Positions 9,634 to 18,627 of a stretch of 25,000 bases of DNA are shown one piece after another; the first letter of the stretch is position 1, and each line of letters begins with the position of its first letter. This DNA comes from Prorocentrum cordatum (lineage: Eukaryota; Sar; Dinophyceae; Prorocentrales; Prorocentraceae): the NCBI GenBank assembly GCA_963575745.1, contig CAUYUJ010017833.1, forward strand, positions 1-25,000, read 5' to 3'. The translations under genes were made by a program, and so were the position numbers. The notes beneath the pieces are model-generated. The model did not search any database. It was given only the letters and a program-made list of their open reading frames with translations, and was not told the origin of the DNA.

Positions 9634-10043
9634 GGATAAGGCACGATGCATGAGGTCAGGTGGCGGTTCGAACAACATTTGCAGAAACGGAGCGAGCGGA
9701 GGGCGGTGCTCGGAAAAGTATTAGTGAAACGGAATGTAAGGTGCGAGTGGTCTTGACAGCGCAACCTTGATTCAAAATGCACGCGCTGTCACACCAGCTG
9801 GCGGACCACGTATAAAAACGACGAGGAGTCACAGAGGATGGATCAGGCACGATGCATGAGGTCAGGTGGCGGCTCGAAAACATTGCAGAAAAATGATCGA
9901 GCGGATGGCGGTGCTCGAGAAGGCATGATTGCAACATAATGCAAGGTGCGGAAGGTCTTGACAACGCGACCTTGAATCATAATACACGCGCTGTCACACC
10001 AGCCGGCGGAGCACGTACAGGAAGAACGAGGAGTGACGGAGGA
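9634..10043 (+). repeat. two-copy tandem duplication, unit 206 bp
   Basis: GGCACGATGCATGAGGTCAGG starts copies near 9640 and 9846. Both continue with the same order of words: GGTGGCGG(T/C)TCGAA, GGCGGTGCTCG, AAGGTGCG, GGTCTTGACA, ACGCGCTGTCACACCAGC, GGCGGA, CACGTA and ACGAGGAGT. Small indels and substitutions show the duplication is not very recent. Function unknown; the minus-strand frames are not conserved between copies. Confidence 0.85.
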
Positions 10044-10992
10044 CCAAGAAGGTAGGAAGCATGAGGATAGAGACGGTGGATGGAGGCGGAGAGAGGATCA
10101 CTATAACAAACATGAAAGGGGCACATCCTACATATCATAATGACGACCGCTCAGACGCATTGGCTTGGACAACACGTTTGGCTGAGACAATGTCAGCATT
10201 GATCGGAAACATTGGGCAGCTACCCAGAGGGTTCTGTAACAACCAGGCGCGTGTGGCGAATATCTAGTCTCTCCAAATCAGAGTGCTGCAATTGAATATC
10301 TAGCCTCCCGTTGGACAGGCGACAACTGACAAATCGCGCGCAAGCAGACCCCCCACTTGGGAGAAATGACGGGGGGTCCGATTGAAATTGACCCCCCTGG
10401 AACGGTGAATAACGGCGGGAACGTTCCACCACTAACCGCCATGACACCAGTGGTCGTGGTTTCGCTCCTACCGGAGATGCCATCGTTGCCTTAAGCCCAG
10501 GTGCCAGGATCACAGGCCTCTGGTGCATGGACAAAAGATTCGAACCCGCACACACTGAAAGGGAGATGTTCATCACCCGCCGGCCCTCGAAATCAATGTT
10601 GCTTTCAGCATGGATGGGGGTTTGGGGGTTCGAATGTTTCGGTCCACCCTCTCCATTGCCGCACCCTAAATATTACGTTTGGGGTCCGGGGTGGTGTCTT
10701 GCGCCGCAGGGCTCGAACTCATTGTCCATGTCCCGACGCCGTATGTTCAGGTGCGTTGCCTGGCGCAGCCCCTGAGATTTGGCGCCGGCAGCTTCCTTGG
10801 CTGTTGTTCTTCCCTTGGCAGCTTCCTTTGGCAGAGAGAGGCGGCGCTACCTCATCGACCCCCAGACGCTAATCGACGATTTTCGACGCCAAAGACAAAA
10901 TTATAATGGGTAGACCACGCCCCCATGGTTTGCGACCGAAGAATCCCCAGCCGGCATCGGTGCAGGCAGGTGGAATTTTGTAGTGGCTTCAG
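10044..10992. other. unassigned sequence, no gene recognised
   Basis: GAATATCTAG occurs twice (about 10258 and 10295). A GACCCCCC...GGGGGGTC inverted pair lies near 10345-10380. Several TTCGAA words (10540, 10630) recall tRNA T-arms but no tRNA folds. No reading frame shows a domain. Confidence 0.5.
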
Positions 10993-11042
10993 CAGGAGGA
11001 GGAGGAGGAGGAGGAGGAGGAGGAAGAGGAGGAGGAGGAGGT
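10993..11042. repeat. (GGA)n microsatellite
   Basis: About 48 bp of GGA units with one GAA interruption. Open frames across it are artefacts of the repeat. Confidence 0.97.
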
Positions 11043-12008
11043 CTCTGCCAGTCCTTCGTCGTTTGTGCCCTCCGGCTTGGACGGGGCCAGCTCGGCGAGT
11101 GGACACCAGGTCGAACCCAAGGACACTCGCCAGCCGGACCCCCCCGCAAGCTCTCTGCCGTTGCGGGTGAGACCTCGTCGTGCTGTAGCTGCCATCCGCC
11201 TGGAGGAACACGACGGACCTTTTGCTGGCGCCTCAAGACCGATCCAACGGCAAATTCTCCGACTGACAGGCTTACGGTAGGGGGACGCAGTTAGTGGACA
11301 GTCCTCCGCTCCCCCAAACTCAAAGAGTTGGCACGCGCGGGGGAGACTGCGGCTAAAGTGCAGCTCATAAGACCCACCGCCAACTCTGAACACTGGGGGG
11401 AGGTGGAGGCGTTGACCGATGAATGTGGCATGGGACCTCAAGGCGGCAAAGGTGGTTCCAAGGGCCATTGGTGGCGGTTGTCGACCGAGCGAAATGGCGT
11501 CAAGGCGCTGGCGCGTTCGCAGGGAGGTTTCCTGAGCAGAAGACATCGAGAACGGAGGACCTGATGGACGGCTTGTTGGACGACGCAAAGGAGTTTATCC
11601 CGTGCCCGCCTTTCCATGCGTTGGCAGCGCGAACGCAGAGCGGAGCACCGCTACCTCTGCAGCGGCTGCTGCCGGAACCGGCCCGTCGGGTGGCAGTTCT
11701 GGTACATGCAAAGGCCCTTCGGGTGGCGTGCATGCGCTCCCGGGGCCAGCCCTGGTGGTGGCGGTCGTGCTCGATGTCTTCTCCGAGGCCCGTGCCTCGG
11801 CCCCGGGCCGGGGCCGTGCTCATTCGAGCCGTGCCGCCTCGGCCGTCAATGAAGCCGTGGCGGAGCCCCGCCTCCTGCGGCGGCCTGCGACGCGGCGCCT
11901 CCGTACACGGCGCTGGCCCCGTCGTGGCTCAAGGCTCTCTCCTGGCCAGCTCGGTGCTGGCTGGCTGAGGTGGCGGGGCCAGTGGACAGAAAACCTCCTC
12001 GCCTCTTC
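11043..12008. other. GC-rich unassigned sequence
   Basis: Several overlapping frames of 100-200 codons are open on both strands. This is expected at this GC content and none shows a motif I know. A minus frame (about 11588-11043) reads as mixed-composition protein before entering the GGA tract and could hide a decayed exon. A plus frame near 11602-12156 is Ala/Gly/Ser/Arg-rich. GGCCCGTCGGGTGGC and GGCCCTTCGGGTGGC lie 36 bases apart near 11680-11730. Confidence 0.4.
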
Positions 12009-12195
12009 GGCATACTCTGGGTTTCTTCATAAGCGTGGGGGGTACCCCCCTGGCGGAACCTCGCCTCGTCGTCGCGCCGCGACGGGGGTCGGAGCGCCTT
12101 CGGCACGCGGTGGCTGCCCGCGACGGGGGTCGATGTGGGGGTGTCCGCGGGGGTGACGCCCCCCCCACGACGCTTATCAAGAAACTCGGAGTAGC
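12009..12195. repeat. imperfect inverted repeat with central palindromes
   Basis: The left arm GGCATACTCTGGGTTTC, TTCATAAGCG, TGGGGGG (12009-12042) pairs with the right arm read on the other strand from 12195, GGCTACTCCGAGTTTC, TTGATAAGCG, TCGTGGGGGG. GGGGGGTACCCCCC at 12037-12050 is a perfect 14-bp palindrome. GCGACGGGGGTCG occurs twice inside. It may be a degraded foldback element. Confidence 0.55.
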
Positions 12196-12640
12196 CTCCT
12201 CCCTCCTCGTCATCCCCCCCGTCTGCGGACCCCCCAGGACGGAGGAGAAGCCAGGAAAAGCGTGCAGGACGAGGAGGGGGTTATGGGAAAAACGGCGTCG
12301 GATGATCTCTGGCTCTGGAATCCGGCCCGATGTCTGGGAGTGATGTGTTGCGCTGTCAGCTCCAAAGGAGTTGAAACAGCCGCCATCGCAATTCATCTGT
12401 CACTGTCAATGTTCATCACTTCCACCATCCGTCATCCCTCGTTCTCGTTAGCCCGTTGTTATCCAGCAGCACTTCTTGAGGATCTGCCCATCCATCCATA
12501 CAGACTGCCTGCCATTATTGTTTAAATCGTTACGCAAGTGGAAAGATTGCCTGATTATCAAGGCGCTCTCCATGTGCAACTGGGTTTCATGGGGAATGCC
12601 CCCCTCCCCACCCTCTCCTCCATCCTGTCCAAAATCATGA
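12196..12640. other. unassigned spacer downstream of the sushi gene fragments
   Basis: No repeat family or clear coding signal. Minus-strand frames here could contain further 3' exons of the sushi gene (a stretch reading GKHIQVSGTHDFGQDG lies near 12660-12610), but I cannot confirm this. Confidence 0.35.
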
Positions 12641-12759
12641 GTTCCTGAAACTTGTATGTGTTTTCCCGGTCGGTGCAAAGACAATGTTTCGAGCCGGCCA
12701 TCCCCCAAAAGCGATGCTGTCCACCCCAGATCGCTTTGTCCTTCCGAAGGACTCGGGAA

Positions 12760-12922
12760 TCAAGTTCGCGTTGATGAGGAGAGGCGGGCTCTGGCACTGG
12801 ACGGGCTTGCAGCCAACCGGCTTGGAGAACGAGCCGTTCGGCATGCACTCGGCATGGAAAGTGCGGTCACCTCTGGGGAGCACGGCGCTCGCACTCCCTG
12901 CGCCTGTGACAGCCCACCGGCC
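12760..12922 (-). CDS. sushi/CCP domain exon (second half of one module plus start of the next)
   Basis: Read from 12922 down, the frame gives GRWAVTGAGSASAVLP, then TFHAECMPNGSF, SKPVGCKPVQC and QSPPLLINANLIP. This is the canonical end of a CCP (sushi) module: Cys3 in an A-E-C-x-P-N-G-S-F context, Cys4 shortly after, a four-residue linker, then Cys1 of the next module followed by a Pro-Pro and Asn pattern. CCP modules are about 60-residue disulphide-bonded extracellular adhesion or recognition domains. A possible 3' splice site (GCTGAG) ends at 12923. The frame stays open to about 12638, so the exon end is uncertain. It probably belongs to the same gene as 13859-14399, with unseen exons between. 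It could instead be a pseudogene fragment. Confidence 0.6.
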
Positions 12923-13504
12923 CTCAGCGGGCATAGACGTTCTAAACATGGTGGTGCAGTGCTCATCCTCCGCACCCTCCCTGCGTGCTTGGAGTCCCGA
13001 TCGCTGCTGGTCTTGCCCACCACAGTCACCGTCCGACTGCGCACTGAAAATGAAATCGTGAACTTCCCGACGATTTCCCTCGCGTGCCAGGCAGCGAACT
13101 CTACAACCCAGCAAGTTTGCGGGACACAGCGCTCGCTCTGTAAACATATCCATGTTCTCCTGCCAACCTCTAAACATGCCAACAAATTTCAGCCTCGTCA
13201 ACATGCTCTCATTTTCAAACCGCGGAACTATCACCCTGACACCACGAATGAACGATTGATCCATCAGTGTAGGCATTCTGCGCTCGAGCCAGCATGCAAG
13301 CACAATGTAAGGAGGCGCGTGCCCGCGAACGATCGAAACTCTGAACCAACGGTGTCTGGAAAAGCAACCTGCTGCGCTAACCTTTGCAGCCAATGGAAAG
13401 GCCGAGCGTGACTATGGAAGGCACACGCAGGAAGCACACGCTGAGGAATCCGAAAAAGAACGGGCCCCACGATTTCACGCCGCTTTCCCTGTGACGCCGG
13501 CAGG

Positions 13505-13620
13505 CAAACGCCCCGCGACAACGGTGCCGTTCACGAGGTGCCGCCCACGAGACCTCCAGAACCCTCCCTTTGACCAGCTGCTCCCCGTCCGAGGCCAGCG
13601 CCCACGTGAGGCGCCGTGCG
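13505..13620 (-). CDS. possible degraded CCP half-module
   Basis: The minus frame reads LTWALASDGEQLVKGR then VLEVSWAAPRER. Spacing and the hydrophobic-x-V-S-(C) pattern resemble the first half of a CCP module, with Trp where Cys2 would stand. It lies between two better CCP segments on the same strand. On its own the evidence is weak. Confidence 0.25.
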
Positions 13621-13858
13621 AGACAAGCAGCATTGAAGCCGCCTACACGCAAGAGTGACCCTAGGCAGGAGTGACTTCTGGTGCGTGGATAGCGGGGCGC
13701 AGTGTGGCCAAATCTAAGCGCGCATGCAGCCACCTTCGCATCGCGCTCTGCGATCGGGGGGGCCCCAGTGAGCCGGCATCAAAGGTCACTCCGGCGAAGG
13801 GTCGCTCTTACGTGTAGCCGAAGAAGGGCAGCCGAAGAAACGCTGCTCGAGCGCTCAC

Positions 13859-14399
13859 CGGCCAGCGAGCCACTGACCGTGTATCCCTCCTCGCACACGT
13901 ACTCGGCAGCGTCGCCCGAGAACACCTCGTGGCCCGCGACGAGCGCTTCGGTGACGTTGGGAGCGGGCCCACAGCCTCAGGCGCGTGCCGCACGGCACGA
14001 CACGCACGCTCTACCCCCCCCCCCCAGCCCCGAGGAGGCGGCGCGTCCAGCTGGGGGATACACTTTTCGGAGGCGGTCGTCGTGCTTTACGCCTCCCGTG
14101 CGTGGCCGTGTCGCAGCTGTGCTGGCTTGCAGAATGGTGTCGTGCCCACTCGTCGGAAGAGCGGCGTCGCTCACCCCACGTACAAGGCATCCACACGACA
14201 CGCCAAGCGGCTCCCGCTCCCCCTCGCAGCACCACAAGCGACTCCTGGACCTGCCACGTCGTGCTCCGCTGGGGGCCGCGGAGCCCCTGAGCTCTCGGCC
14301 CGCCGCCGACAGCCCCCTCCCCGCTACCCTCGCAAGACGAGGCCGCGGCTGATGCGGACGCACTCCCGGGCGCCGCCGAAGGATCCGTCGGCATTGCAC
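13859..14399 (-). CDS. sushi/CCP-domain gene, two exons joined by a GC-AG intron
   Basis: Exon 1 (14399-14350) follows a pyrimidine tract and AG (GCCGCCCCCCCAG) and reads CNADGSFGGARECVRI, the Cys3-Cys4 end of a CCP module. Exon 2 (13975-13859) reads CGPAPNVTEALVAGHEVF then SGDAAEYVCEEGYTVSG, the Cys1-Cys2 start of the next module. If exon 1 stops after ATCA and exon 2 starts at GCTGTGGG, the joined codons give ECVRI-S-CGPAPNV, a perfect inter-module linker. The 374-bp intron then has GC at its 5' end and AG at its 3' end; GC donors are common in dinoflagellates. Without splicing, Cys1 would be Arg and a TGA lies just before exon 2. Exon 2 ends at a GGTGAGC donor (13858), or at GTAAG further on. 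Likely a secreted or surface multi-CCP protein; full gene ends are not visible. Confidence 0.68.
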
Positions 14400-14589
14400 C
14401 TGGGGGGGCGGCGCAATGGGCAGCGAACGAGCGGGCGGTGGCCCGGCAGGGAGGGGCCCGAAGCCGCGAACGCCTGCAAGTCGGACCCGGCCCACACTGA
14501 GCATCCCAATGGAAATCTATGCGGAAATCGATGTTAGAGGCCGCAAAAGCGGAGGCCCACGATGTGGGCATTGGATGAGGAACCCGTAA

Positions 14590-14735
14590 ATAAGGAATCC
14601 AGGGTCTGGAAGCCGGTGGAACTCAAATCGTGGATCGGCAATGTATATCGCCGCCGCCCTCCTTGGATAAGGAATCCTCCAGGGTCTGGCGTCTCCTGGG
14701 ACTATTCCTTAGCAAACGCCTCCACCGTATCACAT
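14590..14735 (+). repeat. dispersed repeat, copy B
   Basis: Same order of conserved words as copy A at 5279-5426, including GTCTGGAAGCCGGTG, CGCCGCCCTC, GGATAAGGA and CTCCTGGG, and the same internal duplication. The copies differ by small indels. The 3' part overlaps the end of the decayed frame at 14709-15151. Confidence 0.75.
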
Positions 14736-15151
14736 CCCCAGCAAAATTCACCGTTGGTGAACTTCATCATTCCTGCGAGCGCTCGGCGGGAGCATTCGTT
14801 TCCATCGTCGCCATGCACGTGATCACCAGAAGGTGTCCCAAGCTGGTCTGTGACTACCGTCACCAGAAAACCCCCACCAACGGGACCATCAGACCAAAGA
14901 ACAAAGTTTCTGATCGCCTTCCAGGGCGATCAGAAACTTTACCATGTCATCAGAAAGCGGCGAACTCGCTCGGGATATCTCAGCAACAACTTGTCGATTG
15001 CTTCCCATGCCAGCTGAGAGTGACGATTCCGCTGGGGCTTTCCTCGCCAAAAATGCCAAGTCGCTTTCCACACCGCCCTTACAGAGCGTCGATCACCACT
15101 TTTTAATAATCCGCCAGCCCCAGTGTGGGCCCACCAGGTAGGTGCCAGCAA
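14709..15151 (-). pseudogene. unassigned decayed reading frame interrupted at a hairpin
   Basis: One minus-strand frame runs about 148 codons from 15151 to the TAG near 14709, broken only by TAA and TGA close together at about 14941-14927. Both stops lie in or at the edge of the hairpin at 14903-14940. Residue content is protein-like: SVRAVWKATWHFWRGK, EAIDKLLLRYPERVRRF upstream, and NECSRRALAGMMKFTNG then EFCWGCDTVEAF downstream. I do not recognise a family. It could be an exon of an unknown gene, a transposon remnant, or chance. Confidence 0.35.
14903..14940. other. perfect 16-bp hairpin
   Basis: AAAGTTTCTGATCGCC at 14903-14918, loop TTCCAG, and the exact reverse complement at 14925-14940. 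It is the most regular small palindrome in the window. No poly-T follows on either strand and no adjacent confirmed gene suggests a terminator. Confidence 0.9.
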
Positions 15152-15349
15152 CGTAAGTGCCAGTCCTGAGCTCCTCGGTCCCAGTCCAGTGCAGTTTCCA
15201 GTTTCTGGTTTCTAATGTCATAATTCGGAGGTTGGGGGTGAGTCCGACGTGAAACGGAGACTCCCCTACCGGGAAATCGATTTCGGTTTCGGGTTCGTGT
15301 CGTGCGTGCCGTGCGCGCGTGCGGGCGAGGCGAGGCCGTGTGGGCGGGC

Positions 15350-15655
15350 GAGAGGAAGTCCTCCTGTGGCTGGGCCGCGGCCAGACCAAATGTAACTTCT
15401 CCGGCGGCTGGTGCCCCGCGGTGTCGCGCCGGTGTCCCGCCGGTGTCCCGAAATCCTCCTGTGGCTGGGCCGCGGCCGGACCAAATGTAACTCCTCTGGC
15501 GGCCAGTGCCCCGCGGTGTCCCGCCGGTGTCCCGCGGGTGTCCCGAAATCCTCCTGTGGCTGGGCCGCGGCCGGACCAAATGATTCTCCTCCAGCGGCCG
15601 GTGGCGCGCAGTGTCCCGCCGGTGTCCCGCTGTGTCTTGTGGTGGCCCGCGGTGT
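15350..15655 (+). repeat. three-copy minisatellite, unit about 95-98 bp
   Basis: Three units start near 15352, 15450 and 15545. Each begins (A)AATCCTCCTGTGGCTGGG, then CCGCGGCC(A/G)GACCAAATG, then a GGCGGC(T/C) core, and ends in two or more GTGTCCCG(C/G)(C/G) decamers. The decamers lead into the next array. Confidence 0.9.
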
Positions 15656-16012
15656 CCCGTTGAGTGAGATCGATAGTGAGATCAATACTGAGATCGATAC
15701 TGAGATCGATTTGGTGCCCCGAAGTGTCCCGTGGTGTCCCGTGGTGTCCCGTTGAGGGAGATCGATGGTGAGATCGATAGTGGGATCGACAGGTGTCCCG
15801 TGGTGGCCTGTTGAGTGAGATCGATAGTGAGATCGATAGTGAGACCGATAGTGAGATCGAGAGGTGTCCCGCGGTGTCTCGTGGTGTCCCGTGGTGGCCC
15901 GTGGTGTCCCGTTGAGTGAGATCGATAGTGAGATCGACAAATGTCCCGTGTTGTCCCATGGTGTCCCGTGGTGTCCCGTTGAGTGAGATCGATAGAGAGA
16001 TCGATTGAGTCA
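15656..16012 (+). repeat. composite minisatellite of GTGTCCCGTG decamers and AGATCGATAGTG dodecamers
   Basis: Blocks alternate: several GTGTCCCGTG units, a GTTGAGTGAG link, then one to four AGATCGATAGTG units. Block starts lie near 15656, 15752, 15812, 15911 and 15979. Minus frames give Ser-Ile-Ser-Leu and Gly-Thr-Pro-Arg-Asp-Thr repeats; a 288-codon open frame (15959-15093) is a by-product of the repeat. Confidence 0.93.
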
Positions 16013-16199
16013 GATGTTGGTTCCCCCCCCTCTCCCCCCTCCCAACCTCCTCATCACCCGAAGGGTGGTCTTATAGGTATACATCCTGTTTCCTGCTAGA
16101 AATGGTTACCGGTCCGCGCAGAAGGGGGTGAAAAGGAACCATCTACCCCCCCGCCAAGGTTTTCTGAATGCCCCGTGGCCCTGGGACACGTGAAAATAC

Positions 16200-16735
16200 G
16201 CGAGATTCGCGTCCCCAAAACCATATTCTCGGTAAACTGCACCAGATTCGCGCTCCTAGAACTGAAATCGATTTGCAAATTATACTCGATTTTCGCACCC
16301 GCGGCCAGATTCCTTTGTGAATTGCACTTGGTTCGCGCCCCCGAGGCCAGAATCCATTCATAAATTTCACCAATTGCACCAGATTCGCGCTCCCGATGCC
16401 AGCGCCTTTCTGTAAATTACACCAGGTTCGCTCCTCCGAGGCCGGAATCCTTGGTAAATTGCACCAGGTGCACGCTCCCGACGCCATAACCCGTCGCAAA
16501 TCACACCAAATTCGCGCGCACGTATCCAGAATCCCTTGCACATTGCCTTAGATTCGCGTCTCCAGGCCAGAATACATAGTAAACTACAGCAGGGTCGCGC
16601 CTCCGAGGCCAGAATCCTGTTGCAGATTGCTCCAGGCTCGCGCTCCCCAGGACACGATCCCCCTCAAATCACGCCAGGCTCGCGCCCCCGAGGCCGCGAC
16701 CCCCAGCAAGTTACCCCAGATTCGCGCCCTAGAAA
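16200..16735 (+). repeat. 42-bp minisatellite, about 12 units
   Basis: The mark GATTCGCG or a close variant recurs at about 16204, 16245, 16288, 16330, 16382, 16424, 16467, 16509, 16551, 16592, 16635, 16677 and 16719: spacing 41-43 bp, with one 52-bp step. The unit consensus is roughly CCGAGGCCAGAATCC, TTGTAAATTGCACCA, GATTCGCGCTC. Since 42 bp is 14 codons, a minus frame (16541-16143) keeps a 14-residue repeat with ARIWCNLPRI-like phrases. Copies are quite diverged. Whether the peptide is made is unknown. Confidence 0.9.
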
Positions 16736-16804
16736 AGAAATTGGCCTGGCGAAGGACCCAACCATATGCAACTGTGAACACCGCAGTTGTAGGTATCGTC
16801 TTCG

Positions 16805-17905
16805 GTGGTGCCCCACTCACAAGGCCACGAAGGGCTGTACCGGGCGGGGGAGACGCGTGCGGGCTGCGACAATGGGACCTTTGGTAGGGCTCCCTATGGG
16901 GCCACAAAACGCTATACTGGGTGTGGGAAGCGCATGCGGGCTGCGCCCCTGGGACCGTCGGTGATGCTCCCTATGGGGCGACGAAGCGCTGTACGGGGTG
17001 CGGGAGACGCATGCGGGCTGCGACACTGGGACCTTCGGTGGAGCTCCCATGAGGCCACGAAGCGCTGCACTGGGCGTGGGAGACGCATGCGGGCTGCGCC
17101 AGTGGGACCTTCGGTGGAGCCCCCTGTGGAGCCACGATACACTGTAGTGGGTGGGGGGAGCGCATGCGGGCTGCGCCACTGGAACCTTCGGTGGAGCTCC
17201 CTACAGGGCCACGAAGCGCTCTATTGGGTGTGGGAAGCGCATGCGGGCTGCGAGAGTGGGACCTTCGATGGAGCCACCTTTATGGGGCCACGAAACGCTC
17301 TACTGGGTGGGGGAAGCGCATGCGGGCTGCGCCACTGGGACTCCAAGTGGGGCCCCCTGTGGGGCCACGAAACGCCTGTACTGGGTGGGGGAGACGCTTG
17401 CGGGCTGCGCATCTGGGACCTCAGGTGGAGCCCCCCACGGGGCCACGAAACGCTGTGCTGAGTGTGGGAGACGCATGCGGGCTGCGACACTCGGACTTCA
17501 GGTGGAGCTCCCTGTGGGGCCACGAAACGTTGTATTGGGTGGGGGAAACGCTCGCGGGCTGCGTCACTGGGACCTTCTGTGGAGCTCCCTATGGGGCGAC
17601 GAAGCGCTGTAGGGGGTGCGGGAGACGCATGCGGGCTGCGCCACGGGGACCTTCGGTGGAGCTCCGTATGGGGCCACGGAACGCTGTGCTGGGTGTGGGA
17701 GACGCATGCGGGCTGCGCCACTGGGACCTTCCCACGGGGCCACGAAACGCTGTACTCGGTGTTGGAGACGCATGCGAGCTGCGCCACTGGGACCTTCGGT
17801 GGAGCTCCGTATGGGGCGACGAAGCGTTGGACTGTGAGTGGGATATGCATGCGGGCTGCGCCACTGGGACCTTCCTTGGAGCTCCCTACGGGGCCACGAA
17901 ACGCT
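16805..17905 (+). repeat. 77-bp minisatellite, about 14 units
   Basis: GGGCTGCG recurs at about 16861, 16938, 17015, 17091, 17168, 17245, 17324, 17402, 17479, 17556, 17633, 17710, 17777 and 17853. Most spacings are 76-79 bp; one unit lacks 10 bp near 17740. The unit contains GCATGCGGGCTGCGCCAC, TGGGACCTTCGGTGGAGC, TCCCTATGGGGCCACGAA and GCGCTGTACTGGGTGTGGG. Since 77 is not a multiple of 3, three units make one 77-residue super-repeat, and long frames open in several phases on both strands (for example plus 17164-18828, minus 18012-17221). These are expected of a unit without stops. Confidence 0.97.
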
Positions 17906-17924
17906 GTCCCTGGGCTGCGCGGGT

Positions 17925-17987
17925 GGGAGGAGAGAGGAGGGGGAGGAGGAGGAGGAGGAGGAGGAGGAGGAGGAGGAGGAGGAGGAA
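17925..17987. repeat. (GGA)n microsatellite closing the 77-bp array
   Basis: GGA units over about 55-60 bp directly after the last 77-bp unit. Confidence 0.97.
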
Positions 17988-18554
17988 CGCGGGGACTGTC
18001 TCTTCGAAACAAGGACCCAGCACCACAGGTTTGTTGGGAACAAAGCTTTCAACAGCAACTCCAAAATCTCAAAATATTCGCTGGCGTGTTTGGGGCATGG
18101 TATCGCCGATGGGCCAAACCTCCCTACCGGTTCAAAACCTTACCAGACGAGGGCCCCGGCTCGCCTGTGAAGGCGGCGGGGTTCCCGTCAGTTTTTCAAG
18201 TTCGCGCCCTGCCGTGCGTCGCGAATGTACAGAAACAGGAACCTTTCGCAATGCTACTCGACGACGACTCAGGGGCACCGCCCTTTTGGCCTATCGCCCG
18301 AGCCACAAAATGCCGCGGGCGGAGGAGGACGGGGGGGGCCAGACGGGCCCGCGATCCCCAGAAACCCAGACGTGGACATTAGCAAAACAAACATGCGCCA
18401 ACAATGAACGGAAACCAGGGGCTCCTCGGTCAAGTTCACCCCCCCGAGCCCACCTAAGAAAGGACAGGGGGAAACAACACGCAGGACCAACAAACGAAAA
18501 CGGCCGCGATGTTTCGGGAGAGCGAGAGAGCCAAGGCAGACGCCCCTCCGCATG

Positions 18555-18580
18555 GCCCCTCCTCATGAAAGAGGAGGGGC
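18555..18580. other. perfect 10-bp hairpin, 6-base loop
   Basis: GCCCCTCCTC, loop ATGAAA, GAGGAGGGGC. GC-rich and perfect. Role unknown. Confidence 0.85.
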
Positions 18581-18627
18581 GGCTACGCCCGAAGGCGGCT
18601 CGAAGTACTCCAACTACACGAACTTCA

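Noticed and set aside
10520-10560. tRNA-like T-arm (GGGTTCGAATC on the minus strand) with a nearby CCA-like end
   Set aside because: The T-stem does not pair beyond two or three bases and no acceptor or D-arm partner is found in range.
13977-14571. long plus- and minus-strand frames over the sushi region in other phases
   Set aside because: They overlap the better-supported CCP exons in other frames and have no domain; high GC keeps several frames open.
16805-17905. CRISPR-like array
   Set aside because: Units are repeated over the whole 77 bp with no unique spacers, no cas genes are present, and the window is eukaryotic.
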